Shown here piece after piece: positions 35,303 through 43,581 of a DNA stretch of 64,000 nt. Each line of letters opens with the position of its first letter. Position 1 is the stretch's first letter. Position numbers and translations under genes: made by a program. The DNA is from Nisaea acidiphila (GTDB taxonomy: Bacteria > Pseudomonadota > Alphaproteobacteria > Thalassobaculales > Thalassobaculaceae), in NCBI RefSeq assembly GCF_024662015.1, contig NZ_CP102480.1, positions 4,086,501-4,150,500 on the forward strand, read 5' to 3'. Below the pieces are notes generated by a model. It saw only the letters and a list, made by a program, of their open reading frames with translations. It was not told the origin of the DNA and did not search any database.

Positions 35303-35832
35303 TTTGTCCCGCCTTCCTTGCCGCATGCGACTCTTAGGGTGTGCGCTTAATCTGTAATTCTAGGTTTAGTCCAAAATTGCATGAATCATGATTTCGCTCA
35401 AAATCAACTTTAAATAGCATAAATAAAATAAGGGAAAGATGTAAAAGTATATTTAAATCAGATAATTAGCCATATTGAATACGTATAAGTGCCGCAATTA
35501 TCTAGGCATATTTTCTTTATTTTGAAAACCAAAAATGGAGCGATTTCCATGGATTGTTCATTTGTTGTAAAAATACCAAGCAATTTGAATAAATAGCTAA
35601 ATTCATCTCCGGTAATATTTTTTGGGTTTTTGTTGTCCGGCCTTATAAAAATTTCAGTAACGAATATTATGGATCATGTTTTGCGTGACGGATGAGTGAT
35701 GCTGGCCTTCTGAAGGTTGTTTTCTTACCTCCGCGCTTGGCGCGCGGGCTCTCGCTCATACCGATGCATAAGGCCGTTAACCAAAGTCGCCTTGGCGGCA
35801 TCCAATAGGGCGAGAGCCGTCGCCGATGCCTT
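35303..35832. other. AT-rich intergenic region, no gene seen
   Basis: About 530 bases. The first 350 are strikingly AT-rich compared with the rest of the window and contain no credible reading frame. They should hold the chemoreceptor promoter. From 35725 the GC content returns to normal, with a short CCGCGC/GCGCGG stem near 35732 that lacks a U tract. A decayed foreign insertion or an unannotated small RNA are both possible but unsupported. Confidence 0.5.
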
Positions 35833-36261
35833 CTAGCGGCGCTGGACCTTGATGCGCTTCGGGTTTGATTGTTCCGGCGAGATCTTTGCGATCAGGATCG
35901 TGAGAACGCCGTCCTCGTGATGGGCGGTCACCTTGTTACCGTCCGCATCCGGCGGCAACCGGAACACGCGACGATAGCTGCCGTACTGACGCTCGGAGAA
36001 GAAGTAGTTCCGGTCCTTTTCTTCCCGCGTGGAACGCTTTTCGGCGACGATCGTCAGGGTGCTGTCATGCAGCTCGATCGAGATATCGCTTTCCTTTACG
36101 CCAGGAAGTTCTATGGCGATCTCATAATATTCCGGCTTGGCCGAAGCTTCCGATGCCGGTGCCAGGAATTCGGCGATGCGCTCTCCAAACTGACGGACAG
36201 GGGCATAAAGCTGCGAGAGCCAATCAGGGGTGGGATTGGATTGTGAGACCTTTTCAACCAT
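35833..36261 (-). CDS. Small heat shock protein, Hsp20/alpha-crystallin family
   Basis: A 142-residue ATP-independent chaperone that holds unfolding proteins. The alpha-crystallin domain spans about 45-140 with YEIAIELPGVKESDISIELHD and the FRLPPDADGNKVTAHHEDGVLTI segment including the A-x-x-x-x-G-V-L motif. It ends in KRIKVQRR, lacking a distinct IxI tail apart from IKV. GGAGGAG lies just upstream of the ATG. No heat-shock promoter or ROSE-like thermometer could be assigned. Confidence 0.93.
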   Translation of the reverse strand: MVEKVSQSNPTPDWLSQLYAPVRQFGERIAEFLAPASEASAKPEYYEIAIELPGVKESDISIELHDSTLTIVAEKRSTREEKDRNYFFSERQYGSYRRVFRLPPDADGNKVTAHHEDGVLTILIAKISPEQSNPKRIKVQRR

Positions 36262-36531
36262 TTCCGCTCCTCCAACACAAAATCACTTGGGTTTAATGTC
36301 GTTTCATAGTCCTCTCGATGCCCGGGCAGAGCATTGACCTCTGTCAAATCTTGGACGGCGACGGTCTTTTTCCCGGCGGGAACCGCGTTGGCGCTTTTCG
36401 CCGGATGGCGGACTACGGTAAGAGTTATTCAGCCCACCACAACGCTCCGCCGATGCCGGGATTGGTCGGATACCGATCCGGCACCGGGTGAGCCCTCCGA
36501 GCGAACTCAAGTCAGAGAGGATTTCCTTGCC

Positions 36532-37707
36532 ATGGCGATCAAGAACCGTATTGCCGAGTTTGAAGCCGAAATGCGTGAATGGCGGCATGATTTTCACATG
36601 TATCCCGAGCTTTGCTACGAGGAGACCCGCACGGCGGGCATCGTCGCCGAGAAGCTGCGCGCCTGGGGGATCGAGACTCACGAGGGGATCGGGAAGACCG
36701 GCGTGGTCGGTGTGATCCGGGGCAACGGTTCGGGTGATGGAGCTATCGGCATCCGCGCCGATATGGACGCCCTGCCGATGCAGGAAGTGTCCAATCCGGA
36801 ATACAAGTCCAAGGTCGACGGAAAGATGCACGCCTGCGGCCATGACGGACATACTTCGGTGCTGCTCGGCGCAGCCAAATACCTTGCCGAGACACGGAAC
36901 TTCGATGGCACCGTGCATCTCTTCTTCCAGCCTGCCGAGGAAGGCGGCGGGGGCGCCAAGGCGATGATCCAGGACGGTCTGTTCGACCGCTTCCCCTGCG
37001 ATGCGGTCTATGGCCTGCATAACATGCCGCAGATCCCGAAGAACCAGTTCGCGATCCGCAAGGGCCCGCTGATGGCGGGTGCGGATTCCGTGACCATCAC
37101 CATCAAGGCACGCGGGGGCCATGCCGCCATGCCGCACATGGCGATCGATCCGATCGCGATCGGGACGCAGATCTACCAGGCGGCCCAGACCTTCGTTTCC
37201 CGCTCGATCGATCCGTTCGAAAACGCGGTTGTTTCGATCACCCAGTTCCATGCCGGCACGGCCAATAACGTCATCCCGGGCGAAGCGATGCTGAATGCGT
37301 CTGTCCGGACCATGACCAAAGCGACGCAGACGCTGATCAAGGAGAAGTTCCAGAAGCTCTGCGAAGGGCTCGCGCATGCCAACGGTATCGAGATCGAATG
37401 CGTCTACAGGGAAGGCTATCCGGTCACGACGAACCACGACGCACAGGTCGAGCGTGTCGTCGCCGCCGCTGCGAGCGTGGTCGGTGCGGATGCGGTCGAT
37501 ACCGACACGGACGCCCTGATGGGGAGCGAGGATTTCTCCTACATGCTCGAAGAGCGTCCCGGTGCGTACATCTTCCTCGGCGGCGGTGACGAGACCCATA
37601 CTCATTCGGTCCATCACCCGGAATACGACTTCAACGACGAGACCCTGACCACCGGCGCCAGCCTCTGGGCTGCGCTTGTGGAAGCGGAATTGCCGCGCGC
37701 AGGCTGA
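36532..37707 (+). CDS. M20 family metallopeptidase/amidohydrolase (hippurate hydrolase-like)
   Basis: A 391-residue cytoplasmic amidohydrolase of the HipO/IAA-amidohydrolase group that removes acyl groups from N-acyl amino acids. Metal-site segments are intact: GIRADMDALPMQE, HACGHDGHT, FFQPAEEGGGGA and YGLHNMP, and the C-terminal MGSEDFSYM and HHPEYDFND. AGAGAGG precedes the ATG at 36532. It is monocistronic or precedes the FkbM gene, from which a strong hairpin separates it. The natural substrate cannot be predicted. Confidence 0.92.
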   Translation: MAIKNRIAEFEAEMREWRHDFHMYPELCYEETRTAGIVAEKLRAWGIETHEGIGKTGVVGVIRGNGSGDGAIGIRADMDALPMQEVSNPEYKSKVDGKMHACGHDGHTSVLLGAAKYLAETRNFDGTVHLFFQPAEEGGGGAKAMIQDGLFDRFPCDAVYGLHNMPQIPKNQFAIRKGPLMAGADSVTITIKARGGHAAMPHMAIDPIAIGTQIYQAAQTFVSRSIDPFENAVVSITQFHAGTANNVIPGEAMLNASVRTMTKATQTLIKEKFQKLCEGLAHANGIEIECVYREGYPVTTNHDAQVERVVAAAASVVGADAVDTDTDALMGSEDFSYMLEERPGAYIFLGGGDETHTHSVHHPEYDFNDETLTTGASLWAALVEAELPRAG

Positions 37708-37735
37708 ACGCGGGGCCTCGCTTACCGGTCTCTTT

Positions 37736-37772
37736 TGCGGGCTTGAAGCAGCGGTGCTGCCTCAGGCCCGCA
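37736..37772 (+). terminator. Long hairpin after the M20 gene
   Basis: TGCGGGC pairs with GCCCGCA, and inside it GCAGC pairs with GCTGC around a GGT loop; the intervening TTGA/TCAG also mostly pairs. The stem is long and stable, but only a weak GACGTTT follows, so it is an imperfect intrinsic terminator on the plus strand. Confidence 0.45.
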
Positions 37773-37896
37773 TGACGTTTGCAGGGACAGAATTTCGGGC
37801 CACGGCGAGGGACCGTGATTGAGCCTTGCGGTTGCCACCCGATTGTCGGAATGCGAGCCTTCAGAAGGCAATAAAACGAGTTCCGAGGATGAGGAT

Positions 37897-38751
37897 ATGA
37901 AGCACCCGAGGCCGTCGCTGACGGAGTTGCTCGATTTCAAGACCAGGATCAATGTGGTCGATATCGGAGCCAATCCGCATGGCGGAAGCGCATTGCCACC
38001 TTATCAGGGCATGCTTGAACGTGGGCTCGTTCATCTCGTCGGGTTCGAACCCAATCCTGAAGCACTTGCCCTTCTTGAAGCGGAGAAAAGCGTCGATGAG
38101 ACCTATCTGCCGCATGCTGTCTTTGATGGAAGCGTGCAGACGCTGAATTTGTGTCATGCCTCCGGCATGACCTCGCTTTTCGAACCGAACGAGGCCGTTC
38201 TCAACGGCTTTCATGGTTTCAGCGAATGGGGAAAGGTCATCGGGCGAGAGGAGATCGAGACGGTCCGTCTGGACGACGTTTCCGAAATCGAGGAGCTCGA
38301 TTTCCTTAAGATCGACATCCAGGGAGCCGAGCTCGAAGTTTTCCGGAACGGCACGGAGAAGCTCGCCGGCTGTCTCGTTATTCAAACCGAAGTCGAGTTT
38401 TTGGAGATGTATAGGGGGCAGCCGCTCTTCGCGGACGTCGATCAGTTCCTGCGCGGTCTCGGCTTCATGCTGCACCGCTTCGAGGATCTGACCAGCCGTG
38501 CCGTCAAACCGCTTGTCGTGAACAACGATCCCTATGCCGGCGTGGGGCAGGTGCTCTGGGCCGACGCCATCTATATTCGTGATTTCACCCGCTTCGCGGA
38601 ACTCGGCGCGGGTAAGCTGCTGAAATTGGCGCTTATCCTGCACGATGTCTATGGTTCCTTCGATCTGGCGCTCCGAGCGTTATTGGTACGGGACGCCATG
38701 CTCGGGACGGATCTTGGGAAGTTGTATCTGGAAAAATTGTCGAACGGCTGA
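37897..38751 (+). CDS. FkbM family SAM-dependent methyltransferase
   Basis: A 284-residue methyltransferase with the SAM-binding motif VVDIGANPHGG, then HLVGFEPNPEAL and the FkbM signature FLKIDIQGAELEVFRNG. A C-terminal extension of about 60 residues follows the core. Family members O-methylate sugars or polyketides; the acceptor here is unknown. The ATG at 37897 follows GAGGATGAGGAT; an upstream GTG-type extension to 37819 is open but unlikely. It is followed by an aminotransferase gene 89 bases later. Confidence 0.88.
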   Translation: MKHPRPSLTELLDFKTRINVVDIGANPHGGSALPPYQGMLERGLVHLVGFEPNPEALALLEAEKSVDETYLPHAVFDGSVQTLNLCHASGMTSLFEPNEAVLNGFHGFSEWGKVIGREEIETVRLDDVSEIEELDFLKIDIQGAELEVFRNGTEKLAGCLVIQTEVEFLEMYRGQPLFADVDQFLRGLGFMLHRFEDLTSRAVKPLVVNNDPYAGVGQVLWADAIYIRDFTRFAELGAGKLLKLALILHDVYGSFDLALRALLVRDAMLGTDLGKLYLEKLSNG

Positions 38752-38840
38752 TCAATAATCCATTGCCGTTGAGGCGCTTGTGGAACGCCAGCCTGCCGGT
38801 CACCCTTGAAGCGGGGACCAGTAGCCAATCGGGGACAGCA

Positions 38841-40064
38841 ATGACATCGCCTAAATTCGATTTCGAGAACGTGATCAGGCCGGGACTTCCGGCTCCCGGC
38901 GGCCGGTGGAGCGGATTTCCGCCGTTTAACTTCGTTGGTGGACACAATGCGCCGGAGAGCATCCCGACCTCGGACCTGATCGCGGCGATGACGCGGGTCC
39001 TGGAGCGCGAGGGCGCGACACTCGCGACCTACAATCTGGAAAGCGGCGCGCAGGGATACCGCCCACTGCGCGAATTCGTGGCCGCTAAGCTCGGCCGCGA
39101 TGCCGGCATGAAATGTACGGCGGACGACGTGCTGATGGTTTCGGGATCTCTGCAGGGGCTCGATCTGATCAACCAGGTGCTGCTCGCGCCCGGCGATACG
39201 GTGCTGATCGAGGCGGCGACCTATGGCGGGTGCCTGACCCGATACCAGCGCCTCGGGGTCACGGCGGTCGGGATCGGTCTCGACGAGCACGGCATGAAGA
39301 TGGACGAGCTTGCCGCCACGCTGAAGTCGCTCGCGGACGAAGGCAATAAGCCGAAATATATCTACACCATCCCGACGGTGCAGAACCCGACCGCGTCCAT
39401 CCTCCCGCTCGAACGGCGCCAGGAGCTGTTGCGCCTCGCGGCGGAGTACGACGTGCCGGTGGTTGAGGACGAGTGCTACTCCGACCTGATCTGGAGCGGC
39501 GAACGGCCTCCGGCGATGCATGCGCTGGACGAGAGCGGGCGCGTGATCTTCGTCGGCTCTTTCTCGAAATCCATTGCCCCGGCCCTCAGGGTCGGGTTCG
39601 TGGTTGCGCCCTGGGCCTTCATGTCACAGATGCTGCCGCTGAAGACGGATGCCGGATCCGGCGCGCTTGAGCAGATGGTGCTCGCGGAATACTGCCGGGA
39701 GCATTTCGAAAGCCATGTCGCGGCACTGAATAAGACGCTGAAACAGAAATGCGACGCGCTGGTCGAGGCGGTGGAAGCGAATTTCGGCACCGCTGCCGAA
39801 TTCGAGCGCCCGCCGGGCGGGATCTTCCTTTGGGTGAAACTGCCGGCCGAGGTCGATACCTCGCGCCTTGCCAAAGAAGCCGCGAAGCACGGGATCGAGA
39901 TCAATCCGGGCGCCGAATGGTCGATCGAGGGGCCGGACGCGAAGCGCGCTCTCAGGATCTGCTATGCCAACCCGCCGATCGAGACCATCCGCAAGGGCGT
40001 CGCCGCACTCGCGGAGGTTTGCCGGGAGGAATTCGGCGTGCCGAAGACGGTGGCGAACCGCTAG
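38841..40064 (+). CDS. PLP-dependent aminotransferase, class I/II (LysN/2-aminoadipate transaminase-like)
   Basis: A 407-residue fold-type I aminotransferase. The PLP-binding lysine is in SFSKSIAPALRVGF, the conserved Asp in VVEDECYSDL, and the substrate-binding Arg in ALRICYANPP. IYTIPTVQNPT is typical of the MocR/LysN branch, but no HTH domain is attached, so it acts as an enzyme. GGGGACA precedes the ATG at 38841. The substrate is not predictable. Its stop codon overlaps that of the convergent aminotransferase. Confidence 0.9.
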   Translation: MTSPKFDFENVIRPGLPAPGGRWSGFPPFNFVGGHNAPESIPTSDLIAAMTRVLEREGATLATYNLESGAQGYRPLREFVAAKLGRDAGMKCTADDVLMVSGSLQGLDLINQVLLAPGDTVLIEAATYGGCLTRYQRLGVTAVGIGLDEHGMKMDELAATLKSLADEGNKPKYIYTIPTVQNPTASILPLERRQELLRLAAEYDVPVVEDECYSDLIWSGERPPAMHALDESGRVIFVGSFSKSIAPALRVGFVVAPWAFMSQMLPLKTDAGSGALEQMVLAEYCREHFESHVAALNKTLKQKCDALVEAVEANFGTAAEFERPPGGIFLWVKLPAEVDTSRLAKEAAKHGIEINPGAEWSIEGPDAKRALRICYANPPIETIRKGVAALAEVCREEFGVPKTVANR

Positions 40065-41170
40065 AGAGCGGATCCGAGAAAACGGTCGAGCGCGGCAAGG
40101 CCTTCAGGGAAGTTCCGGCGGCACATGCCGAAACGGACATGATCGTCGCCCGCGTCGAGGCAGAGGCTCGGCGCGAGCGCGATCGAGGCGTCGCGGATCA
40201 GTCTGTCACTCAGATCCTGCGTGCCTCCGGGGCCGAGCCAGCGCGGAAAGGCGACCGTGCCGGCGGCCGGTGGCGTCCAGGAAAAGAGATTGCCGTGGCG
40301 CGCGATGAAGCTGTCGGCCGCCTCGATGCTCGCCTCCAGGATCGCGCTGTTGCGGGCCAGAAGCGTGCCTTCATGTTTGAAGGCGAGCTCCGCCAGGAAC
40401 GCCACGGGCGCGGGGACGTAGGCGTTGAAGAGATTCTTCACCGCTTTCACTTTGGCCATCGCCGCGCTGTCGCGGCCTGCGAGCCAGCCGAAGCGCAGGC
40501 TCGGGAGCCCGCATGTCTTGGAAAGGCCGTGCAGTGAAATCGCTTTCTCATAGCGGTCCGCGAGCTTCGGTACCGCGTTGCCGAGCGGAAGGCCGGCATA
40601 GATCTCGTCGGAGAAAAGCGGCGTTCCTGTCCGCTCCAGAAGCTGCAGAAAGGCGGCGGTGTAAGCCTCGTCGGGCAGGAAGCCGGTCGGGTTCTGCGGG
40701 AAGGTCGTGAGCACTGCCTTTGCCGGTTTCGAGAGAAGCGCTTCCAGCTCCTCCAGGTCCGGCACGAAATCCTTCTCGGGCCGTGCCGGCCAGGGAACGA
40801 CCTCCGCGCCGCGCCAGGCGGGAAGCTCCATGTGGGGCGGGTAGCAAGGCGTCAGGACGATCACGCGATCGCCGGGTTCGACGAGCGCCGTGAAGAGCAG
40901 GGCCAGGCCTTCATCCAAACCGCTCGTTATGAGAACGTTATCGAAGGGGACGCTGGCGTACTTCCGTTTGATCGACGTGCGCAGGTCCGAGGGGCCGAAG
41001 CGTTCGGGATAGTCGAGATCGAGCGCGACGAAGCGTTCGGCCGCGCCGGGTTCCAGTGCCAGCAGTTCAGCCTGTCCGACAGGCTCCGAGGCGGAGGCGC
41101 TCAGCTTGTGGCGCGTGGCAATGGTTGCCGGATCGTCAAAGAACTCCTGAAGACCGCGCTGCTTCGTCAC
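40061..41170 (-). CDS. PLP-dependent aminotransferase, class I/II
   Basis: A 369-residue enzyme starting at a GTG with GGAGA 5 bases upstream. Landmarks are LITSGLDEGLALLF, TTFPQNPTGFLPDEA, the PLP lysine in SLHGLSKTCGLPSLRFGW and the C-terminal HVRFGMCRRNFPEG with the substrate Arg. It is distinct from its convergent neighbour. The two genes end in the same CTAG, sharing 4 bases. Product specificity is unknown. Confidence 0.88.
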   Translation of the reverse strand: MTKQRGLQEFFDDPATIATRHKLSASASEPVGQAELLALEPGAAERFVALDLDYPERFGPSDLRTSIKRKYASVPFDNVLITSGLDEGLALLFTALVEPGDRVIVLTPCYPPHMELPAWRGAEVVPWPARPEKDFVPDLEELEALLSKPAKAVLTTFPQNPTGFLPDEAYTAAFLQLLERTGTPLFSDEIYAGLPLGNAVPKLADRYEKAISLHGLSKTCGLPSLRFGWLAGRDSAAMAKVKAVKNLFNAYVPAPVAFLAELAFKHEGTLLARNSAILEASIEAADSFIARHGNLFSWTPPAAGTVAFPRWLGPGGTQDLSDRLIRDASIALAPSLCLDAGDDHVRFGMCRRNFPEGLAALDRFLGSAL

Positions 41171-41282
41171 GTCACTCTCCGGCTTCGCACATCGTATGTC
41201 CCGAAGACCTGATAGCACCCTCGGAAAGCGACGACGAGACGAAGTTCGGAAAGGGGCTGATGCCCGCGTCCGGGAGGTACGG

Positions 41283-41789
41283 TCAGGCGGTTTCCAGCGG
41301 AGCCGTCTCCGTGGCGGTCTCTTCGACAAGGGCGCGGATCTTGCTGAAGGAGGCTTCCCATCCGCCGCCGATATTGGAGCGGGAGCCTTCGCTTTCGACG
41401 TGCCGGTGGACCAAGCGCATGAAGGTTTCTTCGCCATCGGCCTCGAATGTGAGCGTAACTTCAGAGGCCGGCGTGTCCTCGCCCCGGCCCGCTTCGGTCA
41501 GCTTGTGATGGCGCCACGAGAATACGAGGCGGCTCGGCGCCTCGACTTCGAGGTACTCGCCATGCAGGACATCGCGCGTGCCGTCCTTCTCCTCGAATGT
41601 GAAATGCCACGATCCGCCGGTTCGGAGATCGACCTTCGCGGTTTCGAGCATGTTGTCGCCGCCGAACCAGTTCAGGAGATCCTCCGGCGTGGTCCAGGCA
41701 CGGAACAGGCGCTCGGGCGGGACTTTGAAGCGGCCTTCAACGACGACGGGATCGGCGCCACGCGGACTTTTCAGAAATGTGAGCGTCAT
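41283..41789 (-). CDS. SRPBCC/AHSA1-domain protein
   Basis: A 168-residue protein of the activator of Hsp90 ATPase homologue 1-like family, a START-type hydrophobic pocket fold. Typical segments: VEGRFKVPPERLFRAWTTPEDL and GEYLEVEAPSRLVFSWRH. The ATG overlaps the end of the ArsR gene by 4 bases, and this ArsR-AHSA1 pairing is very common in proteobacteria. Its biochemical role is unknown. Confidence 0.88.
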   Translation of the reverse strand: MTLTFLKSPRGADPVVVEGRFKVPPERLFRAWTTPEDLLNWFGGDNMLETAKVDLRTGGSWHFTFEEKDGTRDVLHGEYLEVEAPSRLVFSWRHHKLTEAGRGEDTPASEVTLTFEADGEETFMRLVHRHVESEGSRSNIGGGWEASFSKIRALVEETATETAPLETA

Positions 41790-42100
41790 TCTTCATTCTC
41801 CAGGTAGCGGGCGAGGCTGTCGAAATTAGCCTCCCAGAACTGTTTGTAGGCACCGAGCCAGTCGGCGGCCTGCTTCATCGGAGCCGCGCGGAGCGCGCAG
41901 TAGCGTGTGCGTCCCCGCTTGGTCACCGAGACGAGACCGGCATCTGTCAGCACGCGGACATGTTTAGAGACCGCTGTCTGGGACATGTCGAAGGGGGCGG
42001 CGATTTCGGAAAGGGCGGCCTCTCCGGAACAGAGTCGGGCGAGGATCGCCCGGCGCGTGTCGTCCGAGAGCGCCGCGAAGGTCTGGTCTAGGTCGGGCAT
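41786..42100 (-). CDS. ArsR family transcriptional regulator
   Basis: A 104-residue winged-helix repressor: ALSDDTRRAILARLCSGEAALSEIA, the recognition helix MSQTAVSKHVRVLTDAGLV and the wing VTKRGRTRYCAL. The metal-binding Cys pattern of true ArsR is absent, so it belongs to the group controlling AHSA1-type genes. Two palindromic AACC-N4-GGTT sites lie just upstream, strongly suggesting autoregulation of this operon. Confidence 0.92.
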   Translation of the reverse strand: MPDLDQTFAALSDDTRRAILARLCSGEAALSEIAAPFDMSQTAVSKHVRVLTDAGLVSVTKRGRTRYCALRAAPMKQAADWLGAYKQFWEANFDSLARYLENEE

Positions 42101-42121
42101 CTGGAGCTCTTCTTTTTAATA

Positions 42122-42133
42122 AACCATTTGGTT
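42122..42133. promoter_or_regulatory. ArsR operator site 1
   Basis: AACCATTTGGTT, an inverted repeat AACCA/TGGTT 21 bases upstream of the ArsR start codon. A second copy lies 40 bases further upstream, about four helical turns, on the same DNA face. Confidence 0.7.
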
Positions 42134-42161
42134 AAGTATTAAAGGGTGCGCATTTTTAGTC

Positions 42162-42173
42162 AACCGATTGGTT
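42162..42173. promoter_or_regulatory. ArsR operator site 2
   Basis: AACCGATTGGTT, matching site 1 at 10 of 12 positions, including both AACC/GGTT arms. Confidence 0.7.
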
Positions 42174-42195
42174 CACAGAAATCGAGAAGTCGCGC

Positions 42196-42576
42196 TCAGC
42201 CGATGCGGAGATCGGGGAAGAAGCCTAAAATCACCGCCAGGATCATGAAGATCAGCGCGGAGAGCACGGAGTACTCGGCAAATTTGCGGTATGTCCGATG
42301 CAAGACGGATCCGATCAGCTGTTGCGCAATGCTCTTAGGCGGCCGGTCTTCCTTGGCGAGAATGATCCAGAGCTCGGTCTGGCGGTAGGGGCGGGAAGGC
42401 GCTTTCAACGAATAGTGAAACAGGATCGCGGCAACGATCAGGCAGAGGATGCATCCCGCCCGGGCGGCGATCACGGGCTCGTAACTGAGGCTCATGACAA
42501 TGCAGACGATGGCGAGCGCGGCGAAGCCGGTCGCCCGCCCGACGGAGATGATTGCCGCGTTTTCGATCGCTTCCAT
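42196..42576 (-). CDS. Small membrane protein, unknown
   Basis: A 126-residue protein with about three hydrophobic helices: GFAALAIVCIVMSLSY, AGCILCLIVAAILFHYSL, and VLSALIFMILAVILGFF. A basic middle segment with RPYRQTELWIIL separates the second from the third. No family is recognised with confidence. It lies upstream of the ArsR operator region on the same strand and may be independently expressed. Confidence 0.65.
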   Translation of the reverse strand: MEAIENAAIISVGRATGFAALAIVCIVMSLSYEPVIAARAGCILCLIVAAILFHYSLKAPSRPYRQTELWIILAKEDRPPKSIAQQLIGSVLHRTYRKFAEYSVLSALIFMILAVILGFFPDLRIG

Positions 42577-42721
42577 TCGGCGTCTACAGAGCCGCTTTCA
42601 AACTTTTGACATCCAATGATGTAAGGCGACAGCAAGGGGCGGCAAATGATGCGCGGGCGAACCGGCCGCATCGCTATTGCGACTGTCGCGGGACGAAGGT
42701 GAGCAGTCTTTCTGCGTTAAA

Positions 42722-42737
42722 ATGAGTAAAAGCTCGT
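42722..42737. promoter_or_regulatory. Candidate TetR operator upstream of the regulator gene
   Basis: ATGAGTAAAAGCTCGT, an imperfect inverted repeat that matches the perfect copy at 43475-43490 in 14 of 16 positions. It lies 62 bases before the regulator start. Confidence 0.55.
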
Positions 42738-42798
42738 ATTCAAGTGGCCGGGAGAGCCGGTATCATCCCCACAACAATAAGAATGGGAGAGGTGTGGC

Positions 42799-43443
42799 AT
42801 GCCGGTCGTAACGGACAAGGCCGTGTCCCAGCGCAAGGTCGCCAAGCAACGCCGGTCCAAGGCGAAACTCGAGCTGATTATGGACACCACGCTCAAACTG
42901 TTGAGTGAGGGGCCTGCGGACAGGATCACAACGAACGAGATCGCCCGCCGAGCGGGAATATCCGTCGGTTCGCTTTATCAGTATTTCCCGAAGAAGGAAG
43001 CGATCTACTACGAGTTGTTCCGGCGGTGGCTGGCAAGGACCCTTGAGGTTCTGGATAGTGTCGATGCCGATTTCAACGGTTCGGAAGATCTGCGGGATTG
43101 TGTCGATGCTATTTTCGAGCGGCTGTCAGGGGAGGGCGATCTCAATGCTCCCGGGCACTGGCAGCTCCGTAGGGCCATGGGGGGCTCGAAGGAACTTGCC
43201 GCCCTCGAAGCGCAGCATCTCGATCAGATCTTGCAGCGGCTGATCCGACTGCAGGAAAAATTCGGGAGAACCATTCCGGCGGATCTGGCGCATCCGCTCG
43301 CCTATCTGCAGAACCAGGTCAGCATTGCCTGCCTGAATGTTGCGGCCAATGCCAGCGACGGAGCCGAACGGGACCGGATTCTGGGATGGTGTCGAAAGAC
43401 TCTCTATCTCGTCTACGATTTCGACTCGCTGTCTGCCGCGTAA
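42799..43443 (+). CDS. TetR/AcrR family transcriptional regulator
   Basis: A 214-residue regulator with the N-terminal HTH (DRITTNEIARRAGISVGSLYQYFPKKEAIYYELF) and an all-helical ligand domain. GGGAGAGG lies before the ATG. It precedes a siderophore-type importer and receptor on the same strand, and the same ATGAG-N6-CTCAT-like motif occurs before both units. Control of iron-compound uptake by a TetR protein is therefore inferred; its ligand is unknown. Confidence 0.92.
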   Translation: MPVVTDKAVSQRKVAKQRRSKAKLELIMDTTLKLLSEGPADRITTNEIARRAGISVGSLYQYFPKKEAIYYELFRRWLARTLEVLDSVDADFNGSEDLRDCVDAIFERLSGEGDLNAPGHWQLRRAMGGSKELAALEAQHLDQILQRLIRLQEKFGRTIPADLAHPLAYLQNQVSIACLNVAANASDGAERDRILGWCRKTLYLVYDFDSLSAA

Positions 43444-43474
43444 CTATCTGATTTTTCGTATTAAAAATATAAAT

Positions 43475-43490
43475 ATGAGCAAAAGCTCAT
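43475..43490. promoter_or_regulatory. Candidate TetR operator (or terminator) before the importer gene
   Basis: ATGAGC-AAAA-GCTCAT is a perfect inverted repeat followed by TTTTTA. It can be read as an intrinsic terminator of the regulator gene or as an operator for the importer/receptor operon. The related copy upstream of the regulator, which lacks a U tract, favours the operator reading. A half-site AATGAG follows at 43501. Confidence 0.55.
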
Positions 43491-43581
43491 TTTTATTGCG
43501 AATGAGTTTCATTTCGGTCTAGATAGCGGCGGTCTTGTGCGCCCGGTCGTTTCGCCGGAGCGCGGTCACGGATTGCTCGAT

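Noticed and set aside
35727-35832. Terminator or small RNA after hsp20
   Set aside because: A CCGCGC/GCGCGG stem and a distant GGCTCTCGC/GCGAGAGCC pair exist, but there is no U tract in either direction and the second pair needs a loop of about 50 bases.
43475-43495. Calling the ATGAGC hairpin only a terminator
   Set aside because: A near-identical copy without a U tract lies upstream of the regulator gene, so an operator is at least as likely. I kept it as an operator candidate with the terminator noted.
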